A stretch of 7,233 nt of DNA from Thioalkalivibrio sp. GTDB taxonomy: Bacteria > Pseudomonadota > Gammaproteobacteria > Ectothiorhodospirales > Ectothiorhodospiraceae. Below, one piece after another: positions 1 to 5,893 of this stretch. Location: NCBI GenBank assembly GCA_003553165.1, contig PUOZ01000061.1:1-7233 (forward strand). Direction: 5' to 3'. Each line of letters opens with the position of its first letter. The stretch's first letter is position 1. A model generated the notes under the pieces. That model was not told where the DNA came from. It saw nothing but the letters and a program-made list of their open reading frames with translations, and ran no database searches. A program made the position numbers and the translations under genes.

Positions 1-1
1 C

Positions 2-25
2 CGGTACGAGATCACCGACAGGTGA
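2..25 (+). CDS. Possible C-terminal tail of an upstream gene (partial)
   Basis: Read from base 2, the sequence gives RYEITDR followed by a TGA stop at 23-25. All seven codons end in G or C, as in the real genes of the window, and the alternating pattern would suit a C-terminal beta strand. Only seven residues are visible, so no family can be named. The frame used by the barrel gene is also open from the window edge, so this tail is only a suggestion. Sequence to the left would settle it. Confidence 0.25.
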   Translation, partial: RYEITDR

Positions 26-96
26 ACAGCCCCGCGTGCCTGGAACACCGCGGTTCGTTTCCGGCTCGGGTCGGGCACTGCGTTGCCAAAGTCCAC

Positions 97-112
97 CCGC
101 TGGTTTCAGCGG
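97..112 (+). other. Perfect 6-bp hairpin between the left edge and the barrel gene
   Basis: CCGCTG (97-102) and CAGCGG (107-112) are exact reverse complements around a GTTT loop. No T-run follows, so it is not a classical intrinsic terminator. It could help end an upstream transcript or lie in the untranslated leader of the gene starting at 151. GC-rich DNA produces such stems by chance. Confidence 0.3.
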
Positions 113-140
113 ACCACCCTTGGCGATCCATGCGACGTCC

Positions 141-145
141 GGGGG
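141..145 (+). promoter_or_regulatory. Ribosome binding site deciding the start of the barrel gene
   Basis: A GGGGG run lies five bases before the ATG at 151. The in-frame ATG at 130 and GTG at 22 have no comparable site, and only the 151 start puts the hydrophobic signal segment at the N-terminus. Confidence 0.55.
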
Positions 146-150
146 ATCGC

Positions 151-1164
151 ATGCGGCTCGCTTTGAAGCTGTTGATGCTGTTGATGTTGACGGTCCTGTC
201 GACGGACCAGCTGCTGGCCTCCTCCGGCACCGAGACCGATATCGCCACAGGCGTCGAGACCGACACGCGCGGCGCGCCCGGCGACGAGGAGGCGATCGAA
301 GAACCCGATGAGATCAGGATGTTGACCGCAGCCCGTGCGGGTCTTCATGGCAGCGCCTACTGGCTGGTCGAAAACGTGGACGGCTGGTTCGGTGAAAGGC
401 CTTTCGACGAAGGCGGCCGTGTCTCCGGATCGCTGCGCGTACGCGGTCTCTACCGCGAAGACGACGGCTTCAGCAACGATGTGCGGTACCAGCTGCGCGT
501 GCAGATGCCCAACGTGAGTGAAACGGCCTATCTCTTCATCGGACGGGACAACGAGGAGGAACTGGTCAGAGATGAATCGAGTGCGTTTGCGCGCAGCCAG
601 TTGCTGCTCCCGGAAAGCGGCAGTGACGACCAGACCTTCTTTGCCGGAATCGGCTATTTGTTGCGCGACAACCTGGACCTCCGCCTGGGGGTACGCAGTG
701 GCTACAAGTTGTTTGCGCAGGCCCGCTACCGGAAGATCTGGTGGCTCACCGATGACGCCAACCTCGAATTCCGGCAGACCCTCTTCCTCGCGGTCGATCA
801 GGGGCTCGGCACCACCTCGGCACTGGATTACGCCTACGCCCTGACGCCGCGGACCGCTTTTCGGTGGCGCAACTCGGTGACGCTCAGCACCGAGACGGAC
901 GGTGCGGGCTGGTCCACGAGCCTGGGCCTGTTTCAGGCCTTTGGCCGGGAACGCAAACTGTCCCTGGAGGTACTCGCAGGTGGAGAGACCGACGCCCCTG
1001 TGCCCACGCGCGAGTACGGCGTGCGGGCCATCTGGAGCCAGCCGGTCTACCGGGACTGGGTGGTTGGCGAGCTGATCCTGGGGCATTTCTGGCCCAGGGA
1101 GGACGACGACCCGGAACGCGATCGCACCTGGGCGGCGGGGCTCGGCGTCGAGATGCAGTTCTGA
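151..1164 (+). CDS. Secreted, probable outer-membrane beta-barrel protein, family unrecognised
   Basis: Predicted 337-residue envelope protein of unknown function. Residues 1-23 look like a Sec signal peptide: MRLALK, a leucine-rich core, then LLAS with likely cleavage near residues 23-24. Residues 25-55 form an acidic, low-complexity linker. The rest alternates short polar turns with amphipathic stretches rich in aromatic residues (for example around 94-118, 162-200, 205-215, 225-245, 253-262, 288-312 and 326-337). The last residue is Phe in EMQF, the typical C-terminal signature recognised by the BAM machinery in outer-membrane barrels. I do not recognise a named family and see no catalytic motif. 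The 151 start is preferred over 130 and 22 because of the GGGGG site and the signal peptide. The gene converges on the hybrid kinase gene with 79 bases between stops. A periplasmic beta-rich protein is the alternative. Existence of the gene is well supported; the barrel call is inference. Confidence 0.75.
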   Translation: MRLALKLLMLLMLTVLSTDQLLASSGTETDIATGVETDTRGAPGDEEAIEEPDEIRMLTAARAGLHGSAYWLVENVDGWFGERPFDEGGRVSGSLRVRGLYREDDGFSNDVRYQLRVQMPNVSETAYLFIGRDNEEELVRDESSAFARSQLLLPESGSDDQTFFAGIGYLLRDNLDLRLGVRSGYKLFAQARYRKIWWLTDDANLEFRQTLFLAVDQGLGTTSALDYAYALTPRTAFRWRNSVTLSTETDGAGWSTSLGLFQAFGRERKLSLEVLAGGETDAPVPTREYGVRAIWSQPVYRDWVVGELILGHFWPREDDDPERDRTWAAGLGVEMQF

Positions 1165-1213
1165 GCCAGACCTCGGGCGCACGGTGCACAGCCCGGGCGG
1201 GGAGCGACGCCAG

Positions 1214-1239
1214 TGGCCCAACCGGCCAGTCGTCGGCCG
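1214..1239. terminator. Weak overlapping inverted repeats between convergent genes
   Basis: The 79 bases between the barrel stop (1164) and the kinase stop (1244) hold TGGCC (1214-1218) with GGCCA (1224-1228) around a 5-base loop, and CGGCC (1223-1227) with GGCCG (1235-1239) around a 7-base loop. The two stems share bases and exclude each other. No T-run follows on either strand, so a bidirectional termination role is only a guess from position. Confidence 0.2.
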
Positions 1240-1243
1240 TCCG

Positions 1244-3454
1244 TCATTGCCGCGGAAGATCCAGACCGGTGATCGCCCGGCGCAGGATCTGCAGATCCAG
1301 GGGCTTGCGCAGGATCGTCGGCGCCCCCGGGATCTCTCCCTGAGGGAAGACCGATGGTGCCTGGCCGGTCATCAGGATCACCGGCAGGGCCGGGTATGCC
1401 TCGAACAGGGCGGCACAAAGACCCACCCCATCGAGATGAGGCATCGAGACGTCGGACAGAACCAGGTCGAAACCGGGATCGTGCCTGAGCACTTCCAGAC
1501 AGGCCACACCGTCCTCGGCCGTTTCCACGCGCATGCCGTCCATCTCCAGCAATCGCCGCACCGAATCCCGGCTACGGAGATCGTCGTCGACGACGAGCAC
1601 CCGGAGACAGGCCGGGGCAACGAACAGGTCGCTTCCGGCACGTTCCTCAAACTCCGCTCGGCCACTTGGCCAAGGTGGCAGAAAGAGCCGAAACTCCGAG
1701 CCCTGGTCGACCCGCGAATCCACTTCCAGCAGTGCGCCCGAGCGCAGCACGAACTCGTGCACCATGAACAGACCCAGGCCGTGCCCGCGCTGCTGCGCCT
1801 TCGTGGAGAACAGGGGCTCGAACAGACGGCCGAGGGTCTCCGGCCCCATGCCGCACCCCGTATCGGCGACGCGCACCAGCGCATATCTTCCCGGTTCCCG
1901 ATTGCCCACGGTCAGGGTTCCTCCACCGGCGTGGGACCCACCGACGGTCTCAATGGTCAACTGGCCGCCGCCAGGCATCGCATCGCGCGCATTCAGTACC
2001 AGGTTGAGCAACGCCGCCTGGAGGAATGCGGTGTTGCTCAGCGCGGACAGGTCGGGTTCGAGTGCCAGAACGAGACGAATCTCGGGCGGCAGCACCTGCC
2101 GCAGAATGCGCGCGAGATCCTTGATCGCAGTGACCAGCAAGACCCGTTCGGTGGCAAAGTTCCCGGCACGGCTCAGCGACAACATGCCGGAGGTGACGAC
2201 CTTCGCCTGCCCCAGCGCACTGTGGGTCTCCTCGAGTATCTGGGCGATCTCGGAATCCGCTCCCGGCTGAACGAGGGTCTGCTGGAGATAGAGGAAATTC
2301 GCGTCGATCACGCCCAGGAGATTATTGAAATCATGCGCCACCCCGCTGGCCAGATGGCCGATCGTCTCGCGCTCTCGAGCGGCGACCATGTCGGCATAGG
2401 CCTGCTCGCGCTCGATCACGCTGACCATCAGGCTCGCGAAGACCTGGAGAAAGCGGATCTCCGCGGAGGACCATTCCCTCACGCTCTGCACGGCGTCGAA
2501 CCCCACGAAGCCAGTGAGGTTCTCGCCCTGCATCACCGGCAGGAGCAGCATGGAACAGATCCCCTGCGACTCGAGGAAGGCCTTCTCTTTCCAGTCATCG
2601 TCAAGCTCCGACACCCGTGGCACCGCCACGGGTGATCCGGACGCGAGCAGTCTCAACGACTCTGGGGCGACATCCCAGGGAACGTTCTGCAGCCTGTCGA
2701 TCACCGGCGTGATGCCGGGAGCCGTCCACTCGTGAGTATTGCTGAAAGTCCTGCGCTCGGTGTCCGCCGTGAAGAGATAGGCCCTGTCGTTACTCGTCAG
2801 TTGCCCCATGCGTTCCAGAGCCTGATCGATCAGGTGATCCATGCCGAGTTCGGAGCGCTGCAGAAAAACCGCAGAGAGTTCCAGCAGTCCCCGCTCGAGC
2901 CGCTCGCGCTGCAGGAGGTCGGACTCGGTGTGCCTCTGTTCCGTGATGTCCAATGCGGTGCCGGATATGCTCAGGGCTTCGCCGTCATCGTTGAACCGGA
3001 CGCGACCCTTCTCCCGGACCACACGCAGGATGCCGTCGGGCCCCTGGACCCGATGCTCTACCGAATACGCACCATCGGCACTTTTCGGGGCGGCCTCCAA
3101 GGCCGCCTCGACCATGGCGCGATCCTCCGCATGCACGGCCGACAGGAAGAGCTCGAGCGACGGCACCACAGTCCCTGGCTGGAACCCGAGCAGGCGATAG
3201 GCCTCGTCGCTCCAGGACAGTTCGCCGCTGCGATAATCGAGCGCCCAGCTGCCCAGATGCGCAATCGCCTGCGCCTCCTTCAGCGCAGCTTCACTGTGGG
3301 CAAGGCGCTCCAGGGTCTGGTAGATATCCGCCTCGTCCTGCTCCCTGCCGGCGCCCCTCCCCGCCTCGCCACGGGCAGGCCGCACCCCGCGTACGGCGAT
3401 GATCCTGGACAGCAGGCCGCGCAGCACCGTGCCCAGACGGGGAAATGGCGTCAC
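1244..3454 (-). CDS. Cytosolic hybrid sensor histidine kinase, PAS-GAF-HisKA-HATPase-REC
   Basis: A 736-residue sensor kinase that should autophosphorylate on His and pass phosphate to its own receiver. Order: basic N-terminus (1-40) without a membrane segment; helix (40-65); PAS (about 67-172, starting LGSWALDY and ending ALDITEQR); linker helix (172-195); GAF (about 196-350, with GICSMLLLPV and GFVGFD); HisKA with phosphoacceptor His374 in GVAHDFNNLL; HATPase with N box Asn484/Asn488, G1 DTGCGM (531-536), F box FEPLFST (545-551) and G2 GHGLGL (557-562); receiver (617-730) with acidic Asp623-625, phosphoacceptor Asp668, Thr696 and Lys717. All key residues are present. The HDFNNLL form resembles kinases of the HPK4 group. 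The ligands of PAS and GAF cannot be read from sequence. The start is a GTG 23 bases after the REC-EAL stop, without a clear ribosome site, so translational coupling is likely; in-frame GTG codons at residues 10 and 24 are alternatives. Last gene of the leftward cluster. Confidence 0.93.
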   Translation of the reverse strand: MTPFPRLGTVLRGLLSRIIAVRGVRPARGEAGRGAGREQDEADIYQTLERLAHSEAALKEAQAIAHLGSWALDYRSGELSWSDEAYRLLGFQPGTVVPSLELFLSAVHAEDRAMVEAALEAAPKSADGAYSVEHRVQGPDGILRVVREKGRVRFNDDGEALSISGTALDITEQRHTESDLLQRERLERGLLELSAVFLQRSELGMDHLIDQALERMGQLTSNDRAYLFTADTERRTFSNTHEWTAPGITPVIDRLQNVPWDVAPESLRLLASGSPVAVPRVSELDDDWKEKAFLESQGICSMLLLPVMQGENLTGFVGFDAVQSVREWSSAEIRFLQVFASLMVSVIEREQAYADMVAARERETIGHLASGVAHDFNNLLGVIDANFLYLQQTLVQPGADSEIAQILEETHSALGQAKVVTSGMLSLSRAGNFATERVLLVTAIKDLARILRQVLPPEIRLVLALEPDLSALSNTAFLQAALLNLVLNARDAMPGGGQLTIETVGGSHAGGGTLTVGNREPGRYALVRVADTGCGMGPETLGRLFEPLFSTKAQQRGHGLGLFMVHEFVLRSGALLEVDSRVDQGSEFRLFLPPWPSGRAEFEERAGSDLFVAPACLRVLVVDDDLRSRDSVRRLLEMDGMRVETAEDGVACLEVLRHDPGFDLVLSDVSMPHLDGVGLCAALFEAYPALPVILMTGQAPSVFPQGEIPGAPTILRKPLDLQILRRAITGLDLPRQ

Positions 3455-3455
3455 C

Positions 3456-3465
3456 GTGCTAGCAC
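3456..3465. other. 10-bp perfect palindrome just before the kinase start codon
   Basis: GTGCTAGCAC is its own reverse complement and ends one base before the GTG start (3454) of the kinase gene, in the 23-base gap after the REC-EAL stop. It takes up the place where a Shine-Dalgarno sequence would be expected. It may be chance, a protein site, or part of a structure affecting kinase translation. Confidence 0.3.
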
Positions 3466-3477
3466 TCTGTCAAGGTT

Positions 3478-4671
3478 TCATGTGCATGCGGGGGAATGCC
3501 CTGGAACGGGGCCCGCGTGCCCAGGGAACCTGCGCAACAGGTCGTCCGCCGTCATCGGTTCCCCGAACAGATGCCCCTGGACCAGATCCACCTGGGACGC
3601 GATCAGCAGCCGCTGCTCTTCGGTCTCCACGCCCTCGGCAATCAACTGCAACCCGAGACTGCGGCCAAAGGCGACAATGGCGTGAAAAACGCGCAGCGCC
3701 TTCCCGGAATCGAGCATTTCGGCAACGAAGGACAGGTCGATCTTGAGGGTGTCGAACGGCAGTTCAGCCAATGCCCGAACCGAGGAATAGCCGACGCCGA
3801 AGTCATCGATGGCGAGAGAGACCCCGAGCAACTGGATCTGTGCCGCAGCGGTGCGCATGGTCTGCGGATCGGCGCTCATGGTCGTCTCGGTGATCTCGAT
3901 CTTGACGGCGCAGGACCCCGCGAGCCCGGCCACCAGTCGGCTGACCAACCCCAGGATGCGCGGATCCCGCAGAGTCTCCTGTGACAGGTTGACCGACAGA
4001 AAGGTCAGCCCAAGCGTGGCCAGGGTTCGACGCATCGCGATCAGCCGGCCGAACAATGCCTCGGTGACGGCATAAAGCAGGCCCGACGACTCCGCCAATG
4101 CGATGAAATCGTGGGCGCCGAGCACCCCGCCGTCAGGAAGGCGCAGACGTGCGAGTACCTCGACCCCCTTCAAGCCAAGATCCCCGGGGGAGACGATGGG
4201 CTGAAAATAGGGCTCGACCAGCCCTGCCTGTATGAACCCGTCCAACTCTCCGGGACTCAGCAGCATCGAGCGGTTGCCGAGGTCCGTGTTTCCCACAGTT
4301 GGGGGTTTCAGGTCGCGCGCCAGGATGACAGGCAACTCCGCCACCAAACGGGCCTTCGAGACAGCACCGAGCACCTGGATGCCGCTGGCAGTGGCAATCC
4401 TGCGCGCGGTGTCCAGCACATTGTCACCATGGCCGGACAGGAGGAGGATCGGAACGTCGATGCCTGCGCCTGCCATCCAGTGGATCACATCGATGCCGTT
4501 CTCCCGACCGAGACCGAGATCGAGCAGGACCGCATCCGGAGGATCGTCCAGCAAGGCAGCCTTGAAGGGTTTGATCGATCGGTGGAAGCTGGCATCGTGC
4601 TGCAGTCGCCGGAGGAAGCGACCGAGGACCGGCTCCACCCGCGGGTCGTCATCGAGACACATCAAGCGCAT
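3478..4671 (-). CDS. Receiver-EAL response regulator, predicted cyclic di-GMP phosphodiesterase
   Basis: A 397-residue cytosolic protein predicted to hydrolyse cyclic di-GMP to pGpG under control of phosphorylation. The receiver (about 1-115) has acidic Asp7-Asp9 in CLDDDP, phosphoacceptor Asp51 in LLDLGLG, Ser79 at the switch position and Lys106. The EAL domain (about 138-385) opens with YFQPIV and carries the residues known to bind metal and substrate in this family: Glu171 (in EVL rather than EAL), Asn228 in VNLS, Glu259 and Glu262 in EITE, Asp289-Asp290 in IDDFGVG, Lys310 in LKID, Glu346 in AEGVET and Gln365 in VQGH. No GGDEF domain is present. Activity is therefore expected despite the EVL variant. 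The ATG at 4671 is chosen because GAGGGGGG lies five bases upstream and the receiver fold starts there; in-frame starts at 4686 and 4740 would add 5 or 23 residues. It lies between the OmpR-type regulator and the hybrid kinase, likely one operon. Confidence 0.92.
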   Translation of the reverse strand: MRLMCLDDDPRVEPVLGRFLRRLQHDASFHRSIKPFKAALLDDPPDAVLLDLGLGRENGIDVIHWMAGAGIDVPILLLSGHGDNVLDTARRIATASGIQVLGAVSKARLVAELPVILARDLKPPTVGNTDLGNRSMLLSPGELDGFIQAGLVEPYFQPIVSPGDLGLKGVEVLARLRLPDGGVLGAHDFIALAESSGLLYAVTEALFGRLIAMRRTLATLGLTFLSVNLSQETLRDPRILGLVSRLVAGLAGSCAVKIEITETTMSADPQTMRTAAAQIQLLGVSLAIDDFGVGYSSVRALAELPFDTLKIDLSFVAEMLDSGKALRVFHAIVAFGRSLGLQLIAEGVETEEQRLLIASQVDLVQGHLFGEPMTADDLLRRFPGHAGPVPGHSPACT

Positions 4672-4676
4672 GCTCA

Positions 4677-4684
4677 CCCCCCTC
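4677..4684 (-). promoter_or_regulatory. Ribosome binding site deciding the REC-EAL start
   Basis: On the minus strand GAGGGGGG ends five bases before the ATG at 4671. The alternative ATG at 4686 lies upstream of this purine run and has no equally good site, so 4671 is preferred. Confidence 0.6.
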
Positions 4685-4708
4685 ATGAACAACACGGCCC
4701 TGGGCGAT

Positions 4709-4723
4709 GCGCCGGGAAGGCGC
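4709..4723. other. Small hairpin in the gap between response regulator and REC-EAL genes
   Basis: GCGCC (4709-4713) and GGCGC (4719-4723) form a perfect 5-bp stem with a 5-base loop in the 114-base gap. No T-run follows in the direction of transcription, so it should not be read as a strong terminator. The gap may alternatively code for an N-terminal extension of the REC-EAL protein if the 4740 start is used. No promoter is evident. Confidence 0.2.
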
Positions 4724-4785
4724 TCGGCGAGAGGAAACACCGCGTCGCAGACAGCCAGGCCATACCCCGTGCCCGGAAACCCCGC

Positions 4786-5478
4786 TCAATCGCATGTCAG
4801 CCGAAGGCGGTAACCCAGGCCACGCACCGGCCCGATGACCAGTTCATCAACGCCCGCATTTCGGAGCCTCCGCCGTATATTCGCCACGTGGACATCGACG
4901 CTGCGGTCCTCCGTCCCATTAACCCTGCGGCTGACAAGGCTGTCTCGGCTCAGCGCCTGGCCATGGTGTTGCATCAGCAGCCTGAGAATCCGCGCCTGCG
5001 TCTCGGTGAATCTCACCCGAAGATCGCTCGCGTCGCATGACAGGGTCAGACTGGCGCTGTCGAGCGAGTAAGGACCGACCCGGGCCAGGGGTTGGTCGGA
5101 CAGGAACAGGGTGTGACGGCGGAGTGCCGCACGCACGCGTGCCCGCAACTCGTCGGGCGCGAATGGCTTCGTTACGTAGTCGTCGGCGCCGGCATCCAGA
5201 CCCATGATACGGTCCCGCACATCGTGACGGCCGGACACGATGATCACCACTGCTGACGTCGTATTCAGTAGCTCCCGCGCCAGATCCATGCCGTCCTCGG
5301 ACCCAAGGTTGAGATCCAGGAGCACCAGATCCACACCCTCCTGCCGGTACAGCTTGCGCAGGGCCGCGCCATTGGCAACCGTGGTGACATCGTGACCGTC
5401 GCGCCCCAGGTGACGCTCGATGGCACGCGCCATGCGCGCATCGTCCTCCACCACGATAATCTTCGCTGGAAACCCCAT
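4786..5478 (-). CDS. OmpR/PhoB-family response regulator, DNA-binding
   Basis: A 230-residue transcription regulator of usual family length. The receiver domain (about 6-120) has acidic Glu11-Asp12, phosphoacceptor Asp55 in LVLLDLNLG, Ser82 in the switch position, and Lys104 in YVTKPF, all as needed for phosphorylation from a histidine kinase. The winged-helix domain (about 132-227) shows FTETQARILRLL, the recognition-helix segment DRSVDVHVANIRRRL (191-205) and the closing RGLGYRL. No sensor kinase sits next to it except the hybrid kinase two genes downstream, so that kinase is the likely partner; this is inferred from position. The ATG at 5478 starts the receiver fold directly; AAGGG lies 11 bases upstream, a weak and distant ribosome site. 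The frame is open far upstream, but that extension runs over the neighbouring zinc-finger gene and is not real. Its targets cannot be read from the sequence. Confidence 0.94.
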   Translation of the reverse strand: MGFPAKIIVVEDDARMARAIERHLGRDGHDVTTVANGAALRKLYRQEGVDLVLLDLNLGSEDGMDLARELLNTTSAVVIIVSGRHDVRDRIMGLDAGADDYVTKPFAPDELRARVRAALRRHTLFLSDQPLARVGPYSLDSASLTLSCDASDLRVRFTETQARILRLLMQHHGQALSRDSLVSRRVNGTEDRSVDVHVANIRRRLRNAGVDELVIGPVRGLGYRLRLTCD

Positions 5479-5636
5479 CGCACTGCTGACCCTTCGATGT
5501 CGATGCGCCGGCGGGCGCGCTGCATCCGTCGACCCCGTGCCGGAAGCATAGCCCAGTTGTCCCAACTCTTCCTGAGAGCGGTGTCCGGTGCGGGTGCCGA
5601 TATCAAAGATTGTCCCTGGGGATGGGTGCGCCGGGG
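5479..5636. promoter_or_regulatory. Intergenic gap likely holding the signalling cluster promoter
   Basis: 158 non-coding bases separate the zinc-finger stop from the response regulator start, the longest gap within the leftward genes. It contains a tandem TCGATG TCGATG repeat (5494-5505) and an imperfect inverted repeat: GTCGATGC (5499-5506) against GCATC (5522-5526) and GTCGAC (5528-5533), with a bulge. I see no convincing -35/-10 pair for the main sigma factor and no hairpin with T-run ending the upstream operon. A promoter is inferred from the gap and the change in gene function. Confidence 0.35.
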
Positions 5637-5855
5637 TTAGTCCTCCAGAGTGTAGACGGTACCGCAGTAGGGGCAGCGAATCCGTCCGTCGGGGGCCTCG
5701 TCGATAGGAAGGTAGACCCGCGGGTGCGAGGCCCACAGGGCGGTATGCGGGGTCGGACAGTTCAGCGGCAATTGACTGCGACGCACCGTGACCGCGGTCT
5801 CGGCATTGGCCGGCTTGAAGCGATCCTGCTGTTCGGCAGTGCGTGGATTCGGCAT
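5637..5855 (-). CDS. Small zf-CHCC zinc-finger protein
   Basis: A 72-residue protein with the zf-CHCC pattern: Cys33 in LNCPTP, His44 in SHPRVYLPI, then Cys61 and Cys64 in CPYCGTVY, expected to bind one zinc ion. The same fold occurs in the small mitochondrial complex I subunit NDUFS6; in bacteria these stand-alone proteins have no firmly known role. The N-terminal 30 residues are polar and probably flexible. The ATG at 5855 has GGGAG six bases upstream and gives the usual short length. An alternative ATG at 5894 overlaps the ilvE stop codon as TGATG and would add 13 residues (MARPVFERNRENN), which would allow translational coupling. It follows ilvE by 38 bases with the preferred start and is probably cotranscribed with glnE-ilvE. 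Confidence 0.88.
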   Translation of the reverse strand: MPNPRTAEQQDRFKPANAETAVTVRRSQLPLNCPTPHTALWASHPRVYLPIDEAPDGRIRCPYCGTVYTLED

Positions 5856-5861
5856 GTTGTT

Positions 5862-5866
5862 CTCCC
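5862..5866 (-). promoter_or_regulatory. Ribosome binding site of the zinc-finger gene
   Basis: GGGAG on the minus strand lies six bases before the ATG at 5855 and favours this start over the one at 5894 that overlaps the ilvE stop. Confidence 0.55.
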
Positions 5867-5893
5867 GGTTTCGCTCGAAGACTGGACGGGCCA

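Noticed and set aside
22..150. GTG start at 22 or ATG at 130 for the barrel gene
   Set aside because: Neither has a good ribosome site and both would bury the signal peptide behind 43 or 7 extra residues.
106..1221. Minus-strand open frame of 371 codons opposite the barrel gene
   Set aside because: The plus strand has a signal peptide, a ribosome site and a barrel-type C-terminus; the minus-strand product has no domain or signal and is explained by GC-rich third positions.
1184..2635. Long plus-strand open frame of 483 codons opposite the kinase gene
   Set aside because: It is antisense to the HATPase and receiver part of a fully recognised hybrid kinase, shows no known domain, and is rich in Arg, Gln, His and Glu as expected from reading a GC-rich gene backwards.
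3465..3474. TTGACA on the minus strand before the kinase as a -35 promoter element
   Set aside because: At 17 bases downstream the sequence is GC-rich (CGCCAT) with no -10 resemblance, and the position lies within the coding start.
2732..3685. Plus-strand open frame of 317 codons opposite the PAS-GAF part of the kinase
   Set aside because: It is antisense to recognised PAS and GAF domains, crosses a gene boundary on the other strand, and its translation resembles no protein family known to me.
4111..5040. Plus-strand open frame of 309 codons opposite the REC-EAL and response regulator genes
   Set aside because: It bridges two separate recognised genes on the other strand and shows no domain of its own.
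5560..5636. Terminator after the zinc-finger gene
   Set aside because: Only very short complementary runs such as TCCC/GGGA with a two-base loop are present, and there is no T-run after a stable stem.
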